NCBI GenBank assembly: GCA_965215705.1
Contig: CBDCEE010000002.1
Location: 222,730-286,729 of the forward strand
Length of the DNA stretch: 64,000 nt
Direction of reading: 5' to 3'
Source of the DNA: JAAXPZ01 sp965215705
GTDB lineage: Bacteria > Campylobacterota > Campylobacteria > Campylobacterales > Sulfurovaceae
Shown here piece by piece: positions 39,924 to 50,780 of the stretch (position 1 is its first letter; each line of letters opens with the position of its first letter). The position numbers and the translations under genes are program-made. The notes below the pieces were generated by a model that saw only the letters and a list, made by a program, of their open reading frames with translations, was not told the DNA's origin and did not search any database.

Positions 39924-42900
39924 ATGAATGCAACGAAACAAAAGATGAGAAAACTACTTCTACACAATATACTTTTTGTACTTATGACAACCGCAGTCTG
40001 GGCAGATATTTCCGGTACAATTTTCAGAGATTTTAACCTTAATGGTACGCAAGATACATTGGAACCAGGTATCTCAGGTTTAACAGTAACCGCCTATGAT
40101 GATAATGGTGCGGTAGGTCTTTCTCAAACGACAGATGCAGATGGTCATTATACCTTAGTCACAGGAGCAGGAAAATTTAGAGTCGAAGTTACCAATGTTC
40201 CTAGCTATTTAAAGGCGGGTACAGCTATTAGTGGTAGTACAGCTGCACTAGTGAGTATAGTTGATAATGGAGATACGCATCATGTAGGCTTACATAACAC
40301 TGGTCAATATTGTCAAGCCAATCCTGATATTATTATGACTAGATTCACCAAAGATGATAGTAGTAGTGGAGTAAATCGACATGTAAATACTATACTTCAA
40401 TTTCCTTATACTGCTAATGGTGAAGATGCCCCTACAAATATCTCAGAATATTCAGATGTTGGTGCAGTATATGGTGTTGCCCATTTGAGAAAAGCCAATG
40501 TCACCTATACTTCAACTTATCTCAAAAGACATGCAGATATAGGTCCAAGTGGGATAGGGGCTATTTATAAAATAGATCATGCCAATGGTAATGCAGTTTC
40601 TACCTTCGCAACGTTGCCAGGGACAGACCCTCGTAATGCGGGTGCCGGATATGACTGGGGTCATGATACGGTAGGGTATACCAATGTTGGTAAAACGGGG
40701 ATAGGAGATATAGAACTCTCAGATGATGAATCCCAACTTTTTGCTGTGAATATGGATGATAAAAAACTTTATGTATATGATGTAGATGCCAATGGTAATG
40801 CTGGTGCCAATACGAGTTATACGATTCCAAATCCATGTACCAATGCTATAGATTTTCGTCCTATGGGTCTTGGTTTTCATGATGGGATACTTTATGTAGG
40901 AACAACCTGTACGGCAGAATCAACAGTAGATGCGAATAATGCTGATCACAGTACCAATGGACCTAGAAAGGGAGATAAATCTCAACTATCCGCACACATC
41001 TATAGTTTTGTTCCAGCAATCACTACATTTAGTGCTACACCAGTACTTGATATCGATCTTACCTATGATCGCGGGTGTATATATAATGCGGATATAAGCA
41101 ATGCTGAACCAAATACTGACTGTACTTATACTGATCATGATGGAATCTCCCAGCCATACAGAGCTAATTGGAATCCATGGCAAATGGATTATGATATTGT
41201 TTTCAATGATAAAGCACCAGGAGATATTGGTAATCAGGATGGCTGGATAGAATATATGCAACCACTTCTTTCAGATATTGAATTTGATAATGACGGTTCC
41301 ATGATCATAGCTATCAGAGATGTGAATGGAGACAGAACAGGCAATGACAATCACTCTCCAAATCCTGCAGATAATGATACGCACAATGGTAATGGAGAGG
41401 GAGACATACTCAGAGCATGTGGAAATCCTCAAGCAGGATGGACACTAGAGAGTAATGGACAGTGTGGTGGTATCACTACAGGTGGGGCCAATACACATGA
41501 AGGTCCTGGTGGTGGAGAATATTATTGGTATGATAATGGACCAGGTGGTAATGGACATAGTACCATAGGGTATGCTGGAACAGCAGGCCACTCAGATACT
41601 ATTATGGGCGGATTATTACATGTGCCAGGACATAATGAAATTGTTACTGGAGTAATGGATGTTCACCGATTCCTTGATAATGGGTTGCTGTGGTTGCGAA
41701 ATGATAATGGAGAGATTGCAACAGATGGGAACGGAGATCCTAAAAGACTTTTAGTATCATCTACTAATAAAAATCAATTTTTTGGAAAAGCCAGCGGTAT
41801 GGGTGACATTGAAGCTTTGTGCGATGCAGCACCTATTGAAATAGGTAACTACGTTTGGGAAGATACAGATGGAGATGGCATCCAAGATCCGGATGAGGCT
41901 GTACTTGCAGGTGTAACAGTTAATCTTTATGAAGGTGCTACACTAGTAGGAACTGCGATAACTGGAGCAAATGGAGAGTATTATTTTGGTGGTTCCGCAA
42001 ATGCCAATATGGTAGGAGGCAATCCACTCAAGCCATTGACTGCTTATCAACTTCGCATTGATCTAGATGATGCGAACCTTGGAGCTAGAGTACCCACACA
42101 AAAAGATGTGAATGCCAATGCTGATGATATACATGACAGTGATGGCGATAATGGAGTATTAAATCCAGGCTTTTCTAGCATTGCCTATACTACAGGTACG
42201 GCAGGGGCAAATGACCATACATTGGACTTCGGGTTCTATACGCCAGCAGTATCTATCGGATCGATCGTTTGGAACGATGCGAACAACAACGGTGTACAGG
42301 ATGCGGGTGAATCAGGGATAAACGGAGCAACGGTAGAACTACTGGATAGTGCTGGCAATGTCGTAGACACACAGACCACAGATAATACAGGACTCTACTA
42401 CTTCGATAATCTTCCTGAGGGAGATTACCGTGTACGTGTGACGCCACCAGCAGGGATGGTGAAATCCACAAACCAGACCACCGCGGACAACAATGATGCA
42501 GCAAATGATTCTAATATCGCGACATCGGCAGGGAATGTACATACTTCAGGTCTCTTCACACTGAGCAATGACGGTGAACCAGACGGTGTGAACTCCAATA
42601 TCGCAGGCAGTGATGATGCCGACAATGCAGATGACAATAACGGAAACATGACGGTGGACTTCGGGTTCTATACGCCAGCAGTATCTATCGGATCGATCGT
42701 TTGGAACGATGCGAACAACAACGGTGTACAGGATGCGGGTGAATCAGGGATAAACGGAGCAACGGTAGAACTACTGGATAGTGCTGGCAATGTCGTAGAC
42801 ACACAGACCACAGATAATACAGGACTCTACTACTTCGATAATCTTCCTGAGGGAGATTACCGTGTACGTGTGACGCCACCAGCAGGGATGGTGAAATCCA

Positions 42901-43250
42901 CAAACCAGACCACCGCGGACAACAATGATGCAGCAAATGATTCCAATATCGCGACATCGGCAGGGAATGTACATACTTCAGGTCTCTTCACACTGAGCAA
43001 TGACGGTGAACCAGACGGTGTGAACTCCAATATCGCAGGCAGTGATGATGCCGACAATGCAGATGACAATAACGGAAACATGACGGTGGACTTCGGGTTC
43101 TATACGCCAGCAGTATCTATCGGATCGATCGTTTGGAACGATGCGAACAACAACGGTGTACAGGATGCGGGTGAATCAGGGATAAACGGAGCAACGGTAG
43201 AACTACTGGATAGTGCTGGCAATGTCGTAGACACACAGACCCACAGATAA
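39924..43250 (+). CDS. giant surface protein A, N-terminal segment (frame broken in repeat 3)
   Basis: The start is ATG 39924 with GGAG seven bases upstream; a longer ORF from 39813 runs through the riboswitch and is not real. Signal peptide (residues 1-27, cut after VWA), a first SdrD-B domain (ISGTIFRDFNLNGTQD), a propeller-like head (about 125-640: VYGVAHLRKANVTYTSTYLKRH, KTGIGDIELSDDESQLFAVNM, GLGFHDGILYVGTTC, LSDIEFDNDGSMIIAIRD) and an SdrD-B domain (IEIGNYVWEDTDGDGIQDPDEA). Then come the 144-residue SdrD-B repeats. In repeat 3 an extra C (CCC at 43240-43242) leads to a stop at 43248. The same frame resumes at about 43333, so the intact gene would be 39924-48383, about 2819 aa. Confidence 0.85.
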   Translation: MNATKQKMRKLLLHNILFVLMTTAVWADISGTIFRDFNLNGTQDTLEPGISGLTVTAYDDNGAVGLSQTTDADGHYTLVTGAGKFRVEVTNVPSYLKAGTAISGSTAALVSIVDNGDTHHVGLHNTGQYCQANPDIIMTRFTKDDSSSGVNRHVNTILQFPYTANGEDAPTNISEYSDVGAVYGVAHLRKANVTYTSTYLKRHADIGPSGIGAIYKIDHANGNAVSTFATLPGTDPRNAGAGYDWGHDTVGYTNVGKTGIGDIELSDDESQLFAVNMDDKKLYVYDVDANGNAGANTSYTIPNPCTNAIDFRPMGLGFHDGILYVGTTCTAESTVDANNADHSTNGPRKGDKSQLSAHIYSFVPAITTFSATPVLDIDLTYDRGCIYNADISNAEPNTDCTYTDHDGISQPYRANWNPWQMDYDIVFNDKAPGDIGNQDGWIEYMQPLLSDIEFDNDGSMIIAIRDVNGDRTGNDNHSPNPADNDTHNGNGEGDILRACGNPQAGWTLESNGQCGGITTGGANTHEGPGGGEYYWYDNGPGGNGHSTIGYAGTAGHSDTIMGGLLHVPGHNEIVTGVMDVHRFLDNGLLWLRNDNGEIATDGNGDPKRLLVSSTNKNQFFGKASGMGDIEALCDAAPIEIGNYVWEDTDGDGIQDPDEAVLAGVTVNLYEGATLVGTAITGANGEYYFGGSANANMVGGNPLKPLTAYQLRIDLDDANLGARVPTQKDVNANADDIHDSDGDNGVLNPGFSSIAYTTGTAGANDHTLDFGFYTPAVSIGSIVWNDANNNGVQDAGESGINGATVELLDSAGNVVDTQTTDNTGLYYFDNLPEGDYRVRVTPPAGMVKSTNQTTADNNDAANDSNIATSAGNVHTSGLFTLSNDGEPDGVNSNIAGSDDADNADDNNGNMTVDFGFYTPAVSIGSIVWNDANNNGVQDAGESGINGATVELLDSAGNVVDTQTTDNTGLYYFDNLPEGDYRVRVTPPAGMVKSTNQTTADNNDAANDSNIATSAGNVHTSGLFTLSNDGEPDGVNSNIAGSDDADNADDNNGNMTVDFGFYTPAVSIGSIVWNDANNNGVQDAGESGINGATVELLDSAGNVVDTQTHR

Positions 43251-44397
43251 TACAGGACTCTACTACTTCGATAATCTTCCTGAGGGAGATTACCGTGTAC
43301 GTGTGACGCCACCAGCAGGGATGGTGAAATCCCAAACCAGACCACCGCGGACAACAATGATGCAGCAAATGATTCTAATATCGCGACATCGGCAGGGAAT
43401 GTACATACTTCAGGTCTCTTCACACTGAGCAATGACGGTGAACCAGACGGTGTGAACTCCAATATCGCAGGCAGTGATGATGCCGACAATGCAGATGACA
43501 ATAACGGAAACATGACGGTGGACTTCGGGTTCTATACGCCAGCAGTATCTATCGGATCGATCGTTTGGAACGATGCGAACAACAACGGTGTACAGGATGC
43601 GGGTGAATCAGGGATAAACGGAGCAACGGTAGAACTACTGGATAGTGCTGGCAATGTCGTAGACACACAGACCACAGATAATACAGGACTCTACTACTTC
43701 GATAATCTTCCTGAGGGAGATTACCGTGTACGTGTGACGCCACCAGCAGGGATGGTGAAATCCACAAACCAGACCACCGCGGACAACAATGATGCAGCAA
43801 ATGATTCTAATATCGCGACATCGGCAGGGAATGTACATACTTCAGGTCTCTTCACACTGAGCAATGACGGTGAACCAGACGGTGTGAACTCCAATATCGC
43901 AGGCAGTGATGATGCCGACAATGCAGATGACAATAACGGAAACATGACGGTGGACTTCGGGTTCTATACGCCAGCAGTATCTATCGGATCGATCGTTTGG
44001 AACGATGCGAACAACAACGGTGTACAGGATGCGGGTGAATCAGGGATAAACGGAGCAACGGTAGAACTACTGGATAGTGCTGGCAATGTCGTAGACACAC
44101 AGACCACAGATAATACAGGACTCTACTACTTCGATAATCTTCCTGAGGGAGATTACCGTGTACGTGTGACGCCACCAGCAGGGATGGTGAAATCCACAAA
44201 CCAGACCACCGCGGACAACAATGATGCAGCAAATGATTCTAATATCGCGACATCGGCAGGGAATGTACATACTTCAGGTCTCTTCACACTGAGCAATGAC
44301 GGTGAACCAGACGGTGTGAACTCCAATATCGCAGGCAGTGATGATGCCGACAATGCAGATGACAATAACGGAAACATGACGGTGGACTTCGGGTTCT
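42249..44397 (+). repeat. five 432-bp tandem repeats in gene A
   Basis: Unit starts at 42249, 42681, 43113, 43545 and 43977, exactly 432 bp apart. Copies differ by single bases (for example GATTCT/GATTCC) and by the two indels in copy 3. Each codes for a 144-residue SdrD-B module opening with VSIGSIVWNDANNNGVQDAG. Confidence 0.97.
43239..43333 (+). other. compensating +1/-1 indels in repeat copy 3
   Basis: Against its four sister copies, copy 3 has one extra C at 43240-43242 and lacks one A at about 43332. The unit length stays 432 bp and the frame is restored, but a stop (TAA 43248-43250) and 31 out-of-frame codons lie between. Confidence 0.95.
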
Positions 44398-47300
44398 ATG
44401 CAATCTTCGACCTTGCCTTGGTAAAAACACTCAATGCAGGTACGGTAACACCGATCGTACCGGGTGCGGATGTGATCTTCGATATTAAAGTGATTAACCA
44501 GGGCACCGTAGATGCCACAGAGATCCAGGTCAATGAGTACCTGCCTACAGGATTGATACTCAATGATGCAGCATGGACAGAAAACGCGGGCGTGGCAACA
44601 CTCAATACCCCGATCGCTGCACTGGCAGCAGGGGCAGAGACCACGGTCAGTGTCACCTGTACCGTAGATGCAGACTTCCAGGGAAGCAGTATCGTCAACA
44701 ATGCAGAGATTGCCTCTGCCACCAATGCCTTGGGTCTGGATGATGTAGACTCTATTCCAGGCAGTGAGGATGGTTCAGTACCAGATCCACTCAATGATGA
44801 CACCGCTGCTACAGATGGCAGTGATGACTATGATCCAGAGACGATCAGTATCGGACAGACCTTCGACCTTGCCTTGGTAAAAACACTCAATGCAGGTACG
44901 GTAACACCGATCGTACCGGGTGCGGATGTGATCTTCGATATTAAAGTGATTAACCAGGGCACCGTAGATGCCACAGAGATCCAGGTCAATGAGTACCTGC
45001 CTACAGGATTGATACTCAATGATGCAGCATGGACAGAAAACGCGGGCGTGGCAACACTCAATACCCCGATCGCTGCACTGGCAGCAGGGGCAGAGACCAC
45101 GGTCAGTGTCACCTGTACCGTAGATGCAGACTTCCAGGGAAGCAGTATCGTCAACAATGCAGAGATTGCCTCTGCCACCAATGCCTTGGGTCTGGATGAT
45201 GTAGACTCTATTCCAGGCAGTGAGGATGGTTCAGTACCAGATCCACTCAATGATGACACCGCTGCTGCAGATGGCAGTGATGACTATGATCCAGAGACGA
45301 TCAGTATCGGACAGACCTTCGACCTTGCCTTGGTAAAAACACTCAATGCAGGTACGGTAACACCGATCGTACCGGGTGCGGATGTGATCTTCGATATTAA
45401 AGTGATTAACCAGGGCACCGTAGATGCCACAGAGATCCAGGTCAATGAGTACCTGCCTACAGGATTGATACTCAATGATGCAGCATGGACAGAAAACGCG
45501 GGCGTGGCAACACTCAATACCCCGATCGCTGCACTGGCAGCAGGGGCAGAGACCACGGTCAGTGTCACCTGTACCGTAGATGCAGACTTCCAGGGAAGCA
45601 GTATCGTCAACAATGCAGAGATTGCCTCTGCCACCAATGCCTTGGGTCTGGATGATGTAGACTCTATTCCAGGCAGTGAGGATGGTTCAGTACCAGATCC
45701 ACTCAATGATGACACCGCTGCTACAGATGGCAGTGATGACTATGATCCAGAGACGATCAGTATCGGACAGACCTTCGACCTTGCCTTGGTAAAAACACTC
45801 AATGCAGGTACGGTAACACCGATCGTACCGGGTGCGGATGTGATCTTCGATATTAAAGTGATTAACCAGGGCACCGTAGATGCCACAGAGATCCAGGTCA
45901 ATGAGTACCTGCCTACAGGATTGATACTCAATGATGCAGCATGGACAGAAAACGCGGGCGTGGCAACACTCAATACCCCGATCGCTGCACTGGCAGCAGG
46001 GGCAGAGACCACGGTCAGTGTCACCTGTACCGTAGATGCAGACTTCCAGGGAAGCAGTATCGTCAACAATGCAGAGATTGCCTCTGCCACCAATGCCTTG
46101 GGTCTGGATGATGTAGACTCTATTCCAGGCAGTGAGGATGGTTCAGTACCAGATCCACTCAATGATGACACCGCTGCTACAGATGGCAGTGATGACTATG
46201 ATCCAGAGACGATCAGTATCGGACAGACCTTCGACCTTGCCTTGGTAAAAACACTCAATGCAGGTACGGTAACACCGATCGTACCGGGTGCGGATGTGAT
46301 CTTCGATATTAAAGTGATTAACCAGGGCACCGTAGATGCCACAGAGATCCAGGTCAATGAGTACCTGCCTACAGGATTGATACTCAATGATGCAGCATGG
46401 ACAGAAAACGCGGGCGTGGCAACACTCAATACCCCGATCGCTGCACTGGCAGCAGGGGCAGAGACCACGGTCAGTGTCACCTGTACCGTAGATGCAGACT
46501 TCCAGGGAAGCAGTATCGTCAACAATGCAGAGATTGCCTCTGCCACCAATGCCTTGGGTCTGGATGATGTAGACTCTATTCCAGGCAGTGAGGATGGTTC
46601 AGTACCAGATCCACTCAATGATGACACCGCTGCTACAGATGGCAGTGATGACTATGATCCAGAGACGATCAGTATCGGACAGACCTTCGACCTTGCCTTG
46701 GTAAAAACACTCAATGCAGGTACGGTAACACCGATCGTACCGGGTGCGGATGTGATCTTCGATATTAAAGTGATTAACCAGGGCACCGTAGATGCCACAG
46801 AGATCCAGGTCAATGAGTACCTGCCTACAGGATTGATACTCAATGATGCAGCATGGACAGAAAACGCGGGCGTGGCAACACTCAATACCCCGATCGCTGC
46901 ACTGGCAGCAGGGGCAGAGACCACGGTCAGTGTCACCTGTACCGTAGATGCAGACTTCCAGGGAAGCAGTATCGTCAACAATGCAGAGATTGCCTCTGCC
47001 ACCAATGCCTTGGGTCTGGATGATGTAGACTCTATTCCAGGCAGTGAGGATGGTTCAGTACCAGATCCACTCAATGATGACACCGCTGCTGCAGATGGCA
47101 GTGATGACTATGATCCAGAGACGATCAGTATCCAGCCGATTTTGGTACATATCGGAGATCTTGTATGGATCGAAGATGATAATGATGGAGATGCAACCAC
47201 AGGTACTATTACTTATCCTCCAGAAGGCACAGTAGTAACAGCAACAGCATCAGGTGGTACAATTTATACAGGTACAACCGATGTCAATGGTAGTTATCTG

Positions 47301-48383
47301 ATAGAGGTACCGGCAAATGATACCTATATCGTGACGGTAGGTACACCATCAGGAACGATCCCAACAGCAGGATCAGAGAACAATACTGTACCGGATGACA
47401 ACTCAGAAAATAATACCTCTCATAATGGGGCAGGGACTACAGTAGTAGTAGGCACGACCGATAACTTGACTCTGGACTTTGGGTTTACGCTACCTGAAGT
47501 GCCAAATGTATTTATCGGAGACCTTGTATGGATCGAAGATGATAATGATGGAGATGCAACCACAGGTACTATTACTTATCCTCCAGAAGGCACAGTAGTA
47601 ACAGCAACAGCATCAGGTGGTACAATCTATACAGGTACAACCGATGTCAATGGTAGTTATCTGATAGAGGTACCGGCAAATGATACCTATATCGTGACGG
47701 TAGGTACACCATCAGGAACGATCCCAACAGCAGGATCAGAGAACAATACTGTACCGGATGACAACTCAGAAAATAATACCTCTCATAATGGGGCAGGGAC
47801 TACAGTAGTAGTAGGCACGACCGATAACTTGACTCTGGACTTTGGGTTTACCGATAGTAGAGATGAGCCTGACCCTACAGCCTCTATAGGTAACCTTTTC
47901 TGGGTTGATAGTAATGCAAATGGTGTTGTAGACGATGGAGAAAGAGGTGTGAATGGCGTGACGGTACAGCTTCTTGATGACAATGGTAATGTACTCGAGA
48001 CTCAAATCACACGTAATGGTCCAGATGGACAGCCTGGATATTATCTTTTTGAAGGATTGACCCCTGGACAAGCATATCAAGTGTACTTTGATTATTCAAA
48101 TGTTCCTGAATTGGAAGGGTATGTGTATAGCCCTCTTGTAGGAGGAAACGATAGTAACAATGCCAATGACCAAGGATTTACTGTTCCTGTTGTCCCGCAG
48201 GAAGGGGACTCTATCTTGACAATAGATGCCGGTGTCTATTGTGGGTGTGCACTTGTATCTTCAGATAGCAGTGATGCATTAGGTTTTTTCGAAATATTAG
48301 TTATGATGGCTATCATGTTTGGTATAGCGCTCTTTTTTATAAGAAGAGAAGAAAGACTTTTGTATAGAACAGGAAAGAACTAG
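43333..48383 (+). CDS. giant surface protein A, C-terminal segment
   Basis: Continues gene A in its original frame. The first ATG (43452) is internal to a repeat and not a natural start. Contents in order: the rest of SdrD-B repeats 3-5; six 152-residue DUF11-like repeats (FDLALVKTLNAGTV, VIFDIKVINQGTVDATEIQV); two 121-residue SdrD-B-like repeats (IGDLVWIEDDNDGDATTG); a last SdrD-B domain (SIGNLFWVDSNANGVVDDGE); then the tail Tyr-Cys-Gly-Cys, an S/D-rich linker, a membrane helix (about 20 residues) and RREER. The acidic, Asn/Asp-rich repeats with DxDxDG-like loops suggest calcium-stiffened fibres. It is followed by a terminator. Confidence 0.85.
44406..47141 (+). repeat. six 456-bp tandem repeats in gene A
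   Basis: Starts at 44406, 44862, 45318, 45774, 46230 and 46686, all 456 bp apart. Units are almost base-for-base identical. The clearest variant is ACAGAT against GCAGAT (Thr/Ala) near the unit end: copies 2 and 6 have GCAGAT. Each encodes one 152-residue DUF11-like module. Confidence 0.97.
47151..47876 (+). repeat. two 363-bp tandem repeats in gene A
   Basis: Copies begin at 47151 and 47514 and code for a 121-residue module opening IGDLVWIEDDNDGDATTG. They differ by a few bases (GATCTT/GACCTT, ATTTAT/ATCTAT). Confidence 0.93.
48236..48383 (+). other. C-terminal sorting-type signal of protein A
   Basis: Codes Cys-Gly-Cys (48240-48248), then ALVSSDSSDALG, a hydrophobic helix and the basic/acidic RREER end. 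The same plan closes protein B (61361-61492). Confidence 0.7.
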
Positions 48384-48485
48384 CAATAATACTTTAGAAA
48401 AGAGAGAAGTATCTACATTCTTTTTTTGTTTGATAAGTATATTTTATGCTAGCATATTTATTTATCTAAAAAAATAATTTTAGAA

Positions 48486-48514
48486 AACACCCTTATTTTG
48501 GGGTGTTACTTTTG
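48486..48514 (+). terminator. terminator after gene A
   Basis: Stem AACACCC/GGGTGTT with an eight-base loop, then ACTTTTG. It lies 100 bases after gene A. The rest of 48384-48695 is A/T-rich; apart from the gene B promoter I see no riboswitch or ORF in it. Confidence 0.65.
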
Positions 48515-48666
48515 ATGTTTTCAAAGAAAAAAATACTCTTTTTTCATTTTCTCTGCGTTTTTTGATATTTTTTTGATATTATAGTGCACGTGTGAATAAC
48601 AAATTCAAATAATTTGTCAGTTTGTAAGGAATTGATATATTGATGATTGTTGTGCTACAGTATTAT

Positions 48667-48672
48667 TATAAT
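48667..48672 (+). promoter_or_regulatory. -10 box before gene B
   Basis: ATTATTATAATG, with TATAAT at 48667-48672, is 24 bases before the ATG of gene B, with GAGGGAGAAGGGG as ribosome site. The leader would be too short for an aptamer, unlike genes A and C. Confidence 0.55.
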
Positions 48673-48695
48673 GTTAATGAAGAGGGAGAAGGGGA

Positions 48696-50780
48696 ATGTT
48701 TTATTCTAAGCAGATTATGAGAAGTGTGGTTTTTGGTTTATTTGTTTTTGCAGCGACATTACATGCGGCTGAAACAGTAAGAGATGAGTTTAGTAGTCGG
48801 AGTTACTCTAACAACGATGGCACCGTCAATTGGTCCGGAAACTGGATAGAATATGACTATTCTGGGGCAACCGGAGGAAATATACAGGTCTATGGTAACC
48901 AATTGTATGTTCATGGTAAAACGACCAATTCCAACCCCGCATACCAACCCCGTATTGAACGCCAGATCAATTTGACGGGAGCTTCAGCGGCCACGCTCTC
49001 ATTCGATTGGGTCGGAGGACGAGGTTTTGAATCAGCCGATAAGCTTTTCATCGATGCCTCCAGTGATGGCGGAGCACACTGGACAACTGTTCATACGTTG
49101 ACTGGACCAGAAGCTGAGAGAGCTACAGGTTCCATTAGCGAAGACATCACGCCTTATGCTTCTGCCAATACACGGATACGTTTTCGTGTGATAGATACAC
49201 GAGGAGGTTCAGAGTATTTCTATTTGGACAATGTAGAGATATCTTATACGACCGTTCCTCCGGTGAGTGCAGGAGAGCTTAAAGGTAAAGTCTATCTTGA
49301 TAGCAATGCTGATGGAGAGAAGACAGGCGAGAATGGACAAGCCGATGTCATAGTAACGGTTTATGATGATGCTGGTGTGGCTGTGGCAACGACTACGACA
49401 GATGCAAATGGAGAGTATGAGATCTCTGGCCTGGATGATGCGTTGAAGTATCGTCTTGAATTTACCAATATCCCGACCAATCTCAACCCTGGACCCAGTG
49501 GTACCAATAACTACACAACCACAGTATTTGTTCAGTCTCCTCAAGCAGATGTTGATCTCGGACTGACCGACAGCTCTGGTTTCTGCCAGGCGAACCCGAC
49601 CGTTGCAACACCTGGATATGCCAATGGTAATCCTTTAGGTGGAGGCAGCACCTCCAGTAAGACGTCTCTTTATCTTTTCCCTTACAAGGCTAGCGGTACT
49701 TCAGGATTTTCAACAGGTGCTACACAGACACAGACTGGATCAACATGGGGCTTGGCGTATCAAAAAGAAAGCAAGAAACTTTTCTCTTCTGCGGTACTCA
49801 AGCGACATACCGGCTTAGGTAGTTATGGGCTGGGTGCAATCTATGTTCGTGATATGGCGACAGGATCGACCAATCTACTTGTCGATGTGACCGATCTAGG
49901 TGTAGATGTGGGGGCTATCGCTTCTAATGGTTCCCGTGGACTCCCTTCTGATACCCGAAGTCCGAGTAATGATACAGAATCCTTTACCAAGATCGCCAAA
50001 GTAGGTATCGGTGATATCGATCTCTCCGAGGATGGTGGCACACTCTATATGACCAACCTCAATGAGCGTCAGATCTATGCACTGCCTGTTGGAAATCCTG
50101 CGACAACCCCTGCAACAGCGATAGCATTGCCTGGACAGCCTTGGCTAGAGGCCGGTGCTTGTACGGATGGACTAGGGAGACCATGGGGTCTCAAAAATCA
50201 TGGAGGCAAACTTTATGTTGGTGTGGTTTGTACAGGTGAATTTGCTGATGATAATATCAAAAATGTACCTGCGCCTAGCTCACTAAGAGGTCGGGTGTAT
50301 GCCTATGACCCTGTAGCACAAACGTGGGCAATGCCTATGGACTTCCCGCTGGACTATAAAAAAGGTCAGACTAGTACCGTCCGACATGGTAACGAAGATA
50401 CCTACTGGTTGACGTGGACCGATCGTTACATCAATGATACCAATCATGGGCACGGTACCGCCAGTGGAGTGACCTATATGGAAGATAGCACCCGTACGAC
50501 TCGTCCTATGCCGATTCTTTCTGATATAGAGTTTGATAAGACTGGTGCGATGATTCTTGGTTTTATGGATCGGGGTGGATTGATGTTTGGTAACGGAAAC
50601 TATCCGCCAACCGGAACACGTCCACTGCATCAATACAATGTCAGTGGTGATCTTCTGCGCGCTTGTCCCAATGGGGGGGGCAGGCTGGACACTAGAGAGT
50701 GGGGGTGCCTGTGGAGGTATCACTGCTGGGGGTGCCAATGCGGAAGGCCCTGGTGGAGGAGAGTACTATACCGGAGATAA
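48696..50780 (+). CDS. giant surface protein B, N-terminal segment (off-frame after a G8 tract)
   Basis: Signal peptide (1-27, cut near HAAET), a jelly-roll/MAM-like domain (about 30-190: RDEFSSRSYSNNDGTVNW, ATLSFDWVGGRGFES, FYLDNVEISY), an SdrD-B domain (LKGKVYLDSNADGEKTGENG), then the same propeller-like head as protein A (TWGLAYQKESKKLFSSAVLKRH, VGIGDIDLSEDGGTLYMTNL, LSDIEFDKTGAMILGFMD). After RACPNG the frame is lost at a run of eight G (50673-50680); seven G would continue as AGWTLESGGACGGITAGG. As sequenced, translation ends at 50780 and yields a secreted head of 694 aa, the last 35 residues aberrant. Confidence 0.85.
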   Translation: MFYSKQIMRSVVFGLFVFAATLHAAETVRDEFSSRSYSNNDGTVNWSGNWIEYDYSGATGGNIQVYGNQLYVHGKTTNSNPAYQPRIERQINLTGASAATLSFDWVGGRGFESADKLFIDASSDGGAHWTTVHTLTGPEAERATGSISEDITPYASANTRIRFRVIDTRGGSEYFYLDNVEISYTTVPPVSAGELKGKVYLDSNADGEKTGENGQADVIVTVYDDAGVAVATTTTDANGEYEISGLDDALKYRLEFTNIPTNLNPGPSGTNNYTTTVFVQSPQADVDLGLTDSSGFCQANPTVATPGYANGNPLGGGSTSSKTSLYLFPYKASGTSGFSTGATQTQTGSTWGLAYQKESKKLFSSAVLKRHTGLGSYGLGAIYVRDMATGSTNLLVDVTDLGVDVGAIASNGSRGLPSDTRSPSNDTESFTKIAKVGIGDIDLSEDGGTLYMTNLNERQIYALPVGNPATTPATAIALPGQPWLEAGACTDGLGRPWGLKNHGGKLYVGVVCTGEFADDNIKNVPAPSSLRGRVYAYDPVAQTWAMPMDFPLDYKKGQTSTVRHGNEDTYWLTWTDRYINDTNHGHGTASGVTYMEDSTRTTRPMPILSDIEFDKTGAMILGFMDRGGLMFGNGNYPPTGTRPLHQYNVSGDLLRACPNGGGRLDTREWGCLWRYHCWGCQCGRPWWRRVLYRR
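50673..50680 (+). other. G8 homopolymer at the frameshift in gene B
   Basis: Eight G; with seven the head and repeat parts of protein B are in one frame. Poly-G tracts are the usual phase-variation switches in Campylobacter and Helicobacter. Confidence 0.8.

Noticed and set aside
43230..43340. Programmed frameshifting as explanation for the +1/-1 pair in gene A
   Set aside because: The sister copies lack both indels, no slippery site or pseudoknot is seen, and two opposite shifts would both have to be programmed.
42253..44377. Repeated - strand ORFs of 67-90 codons opposite the 432-bp repeats
   Set aside because: Antisense shadows of the SdrD-B repeats, copied with each unit.
44396..47083. 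Repeated long - strand ORFs (about 135-143 codons) opposite the 456-bp repeats
   Set aside because: They are the antisense shadow of the coding repeats, appear once per unit, and have no ribosome site or recognisable fold.
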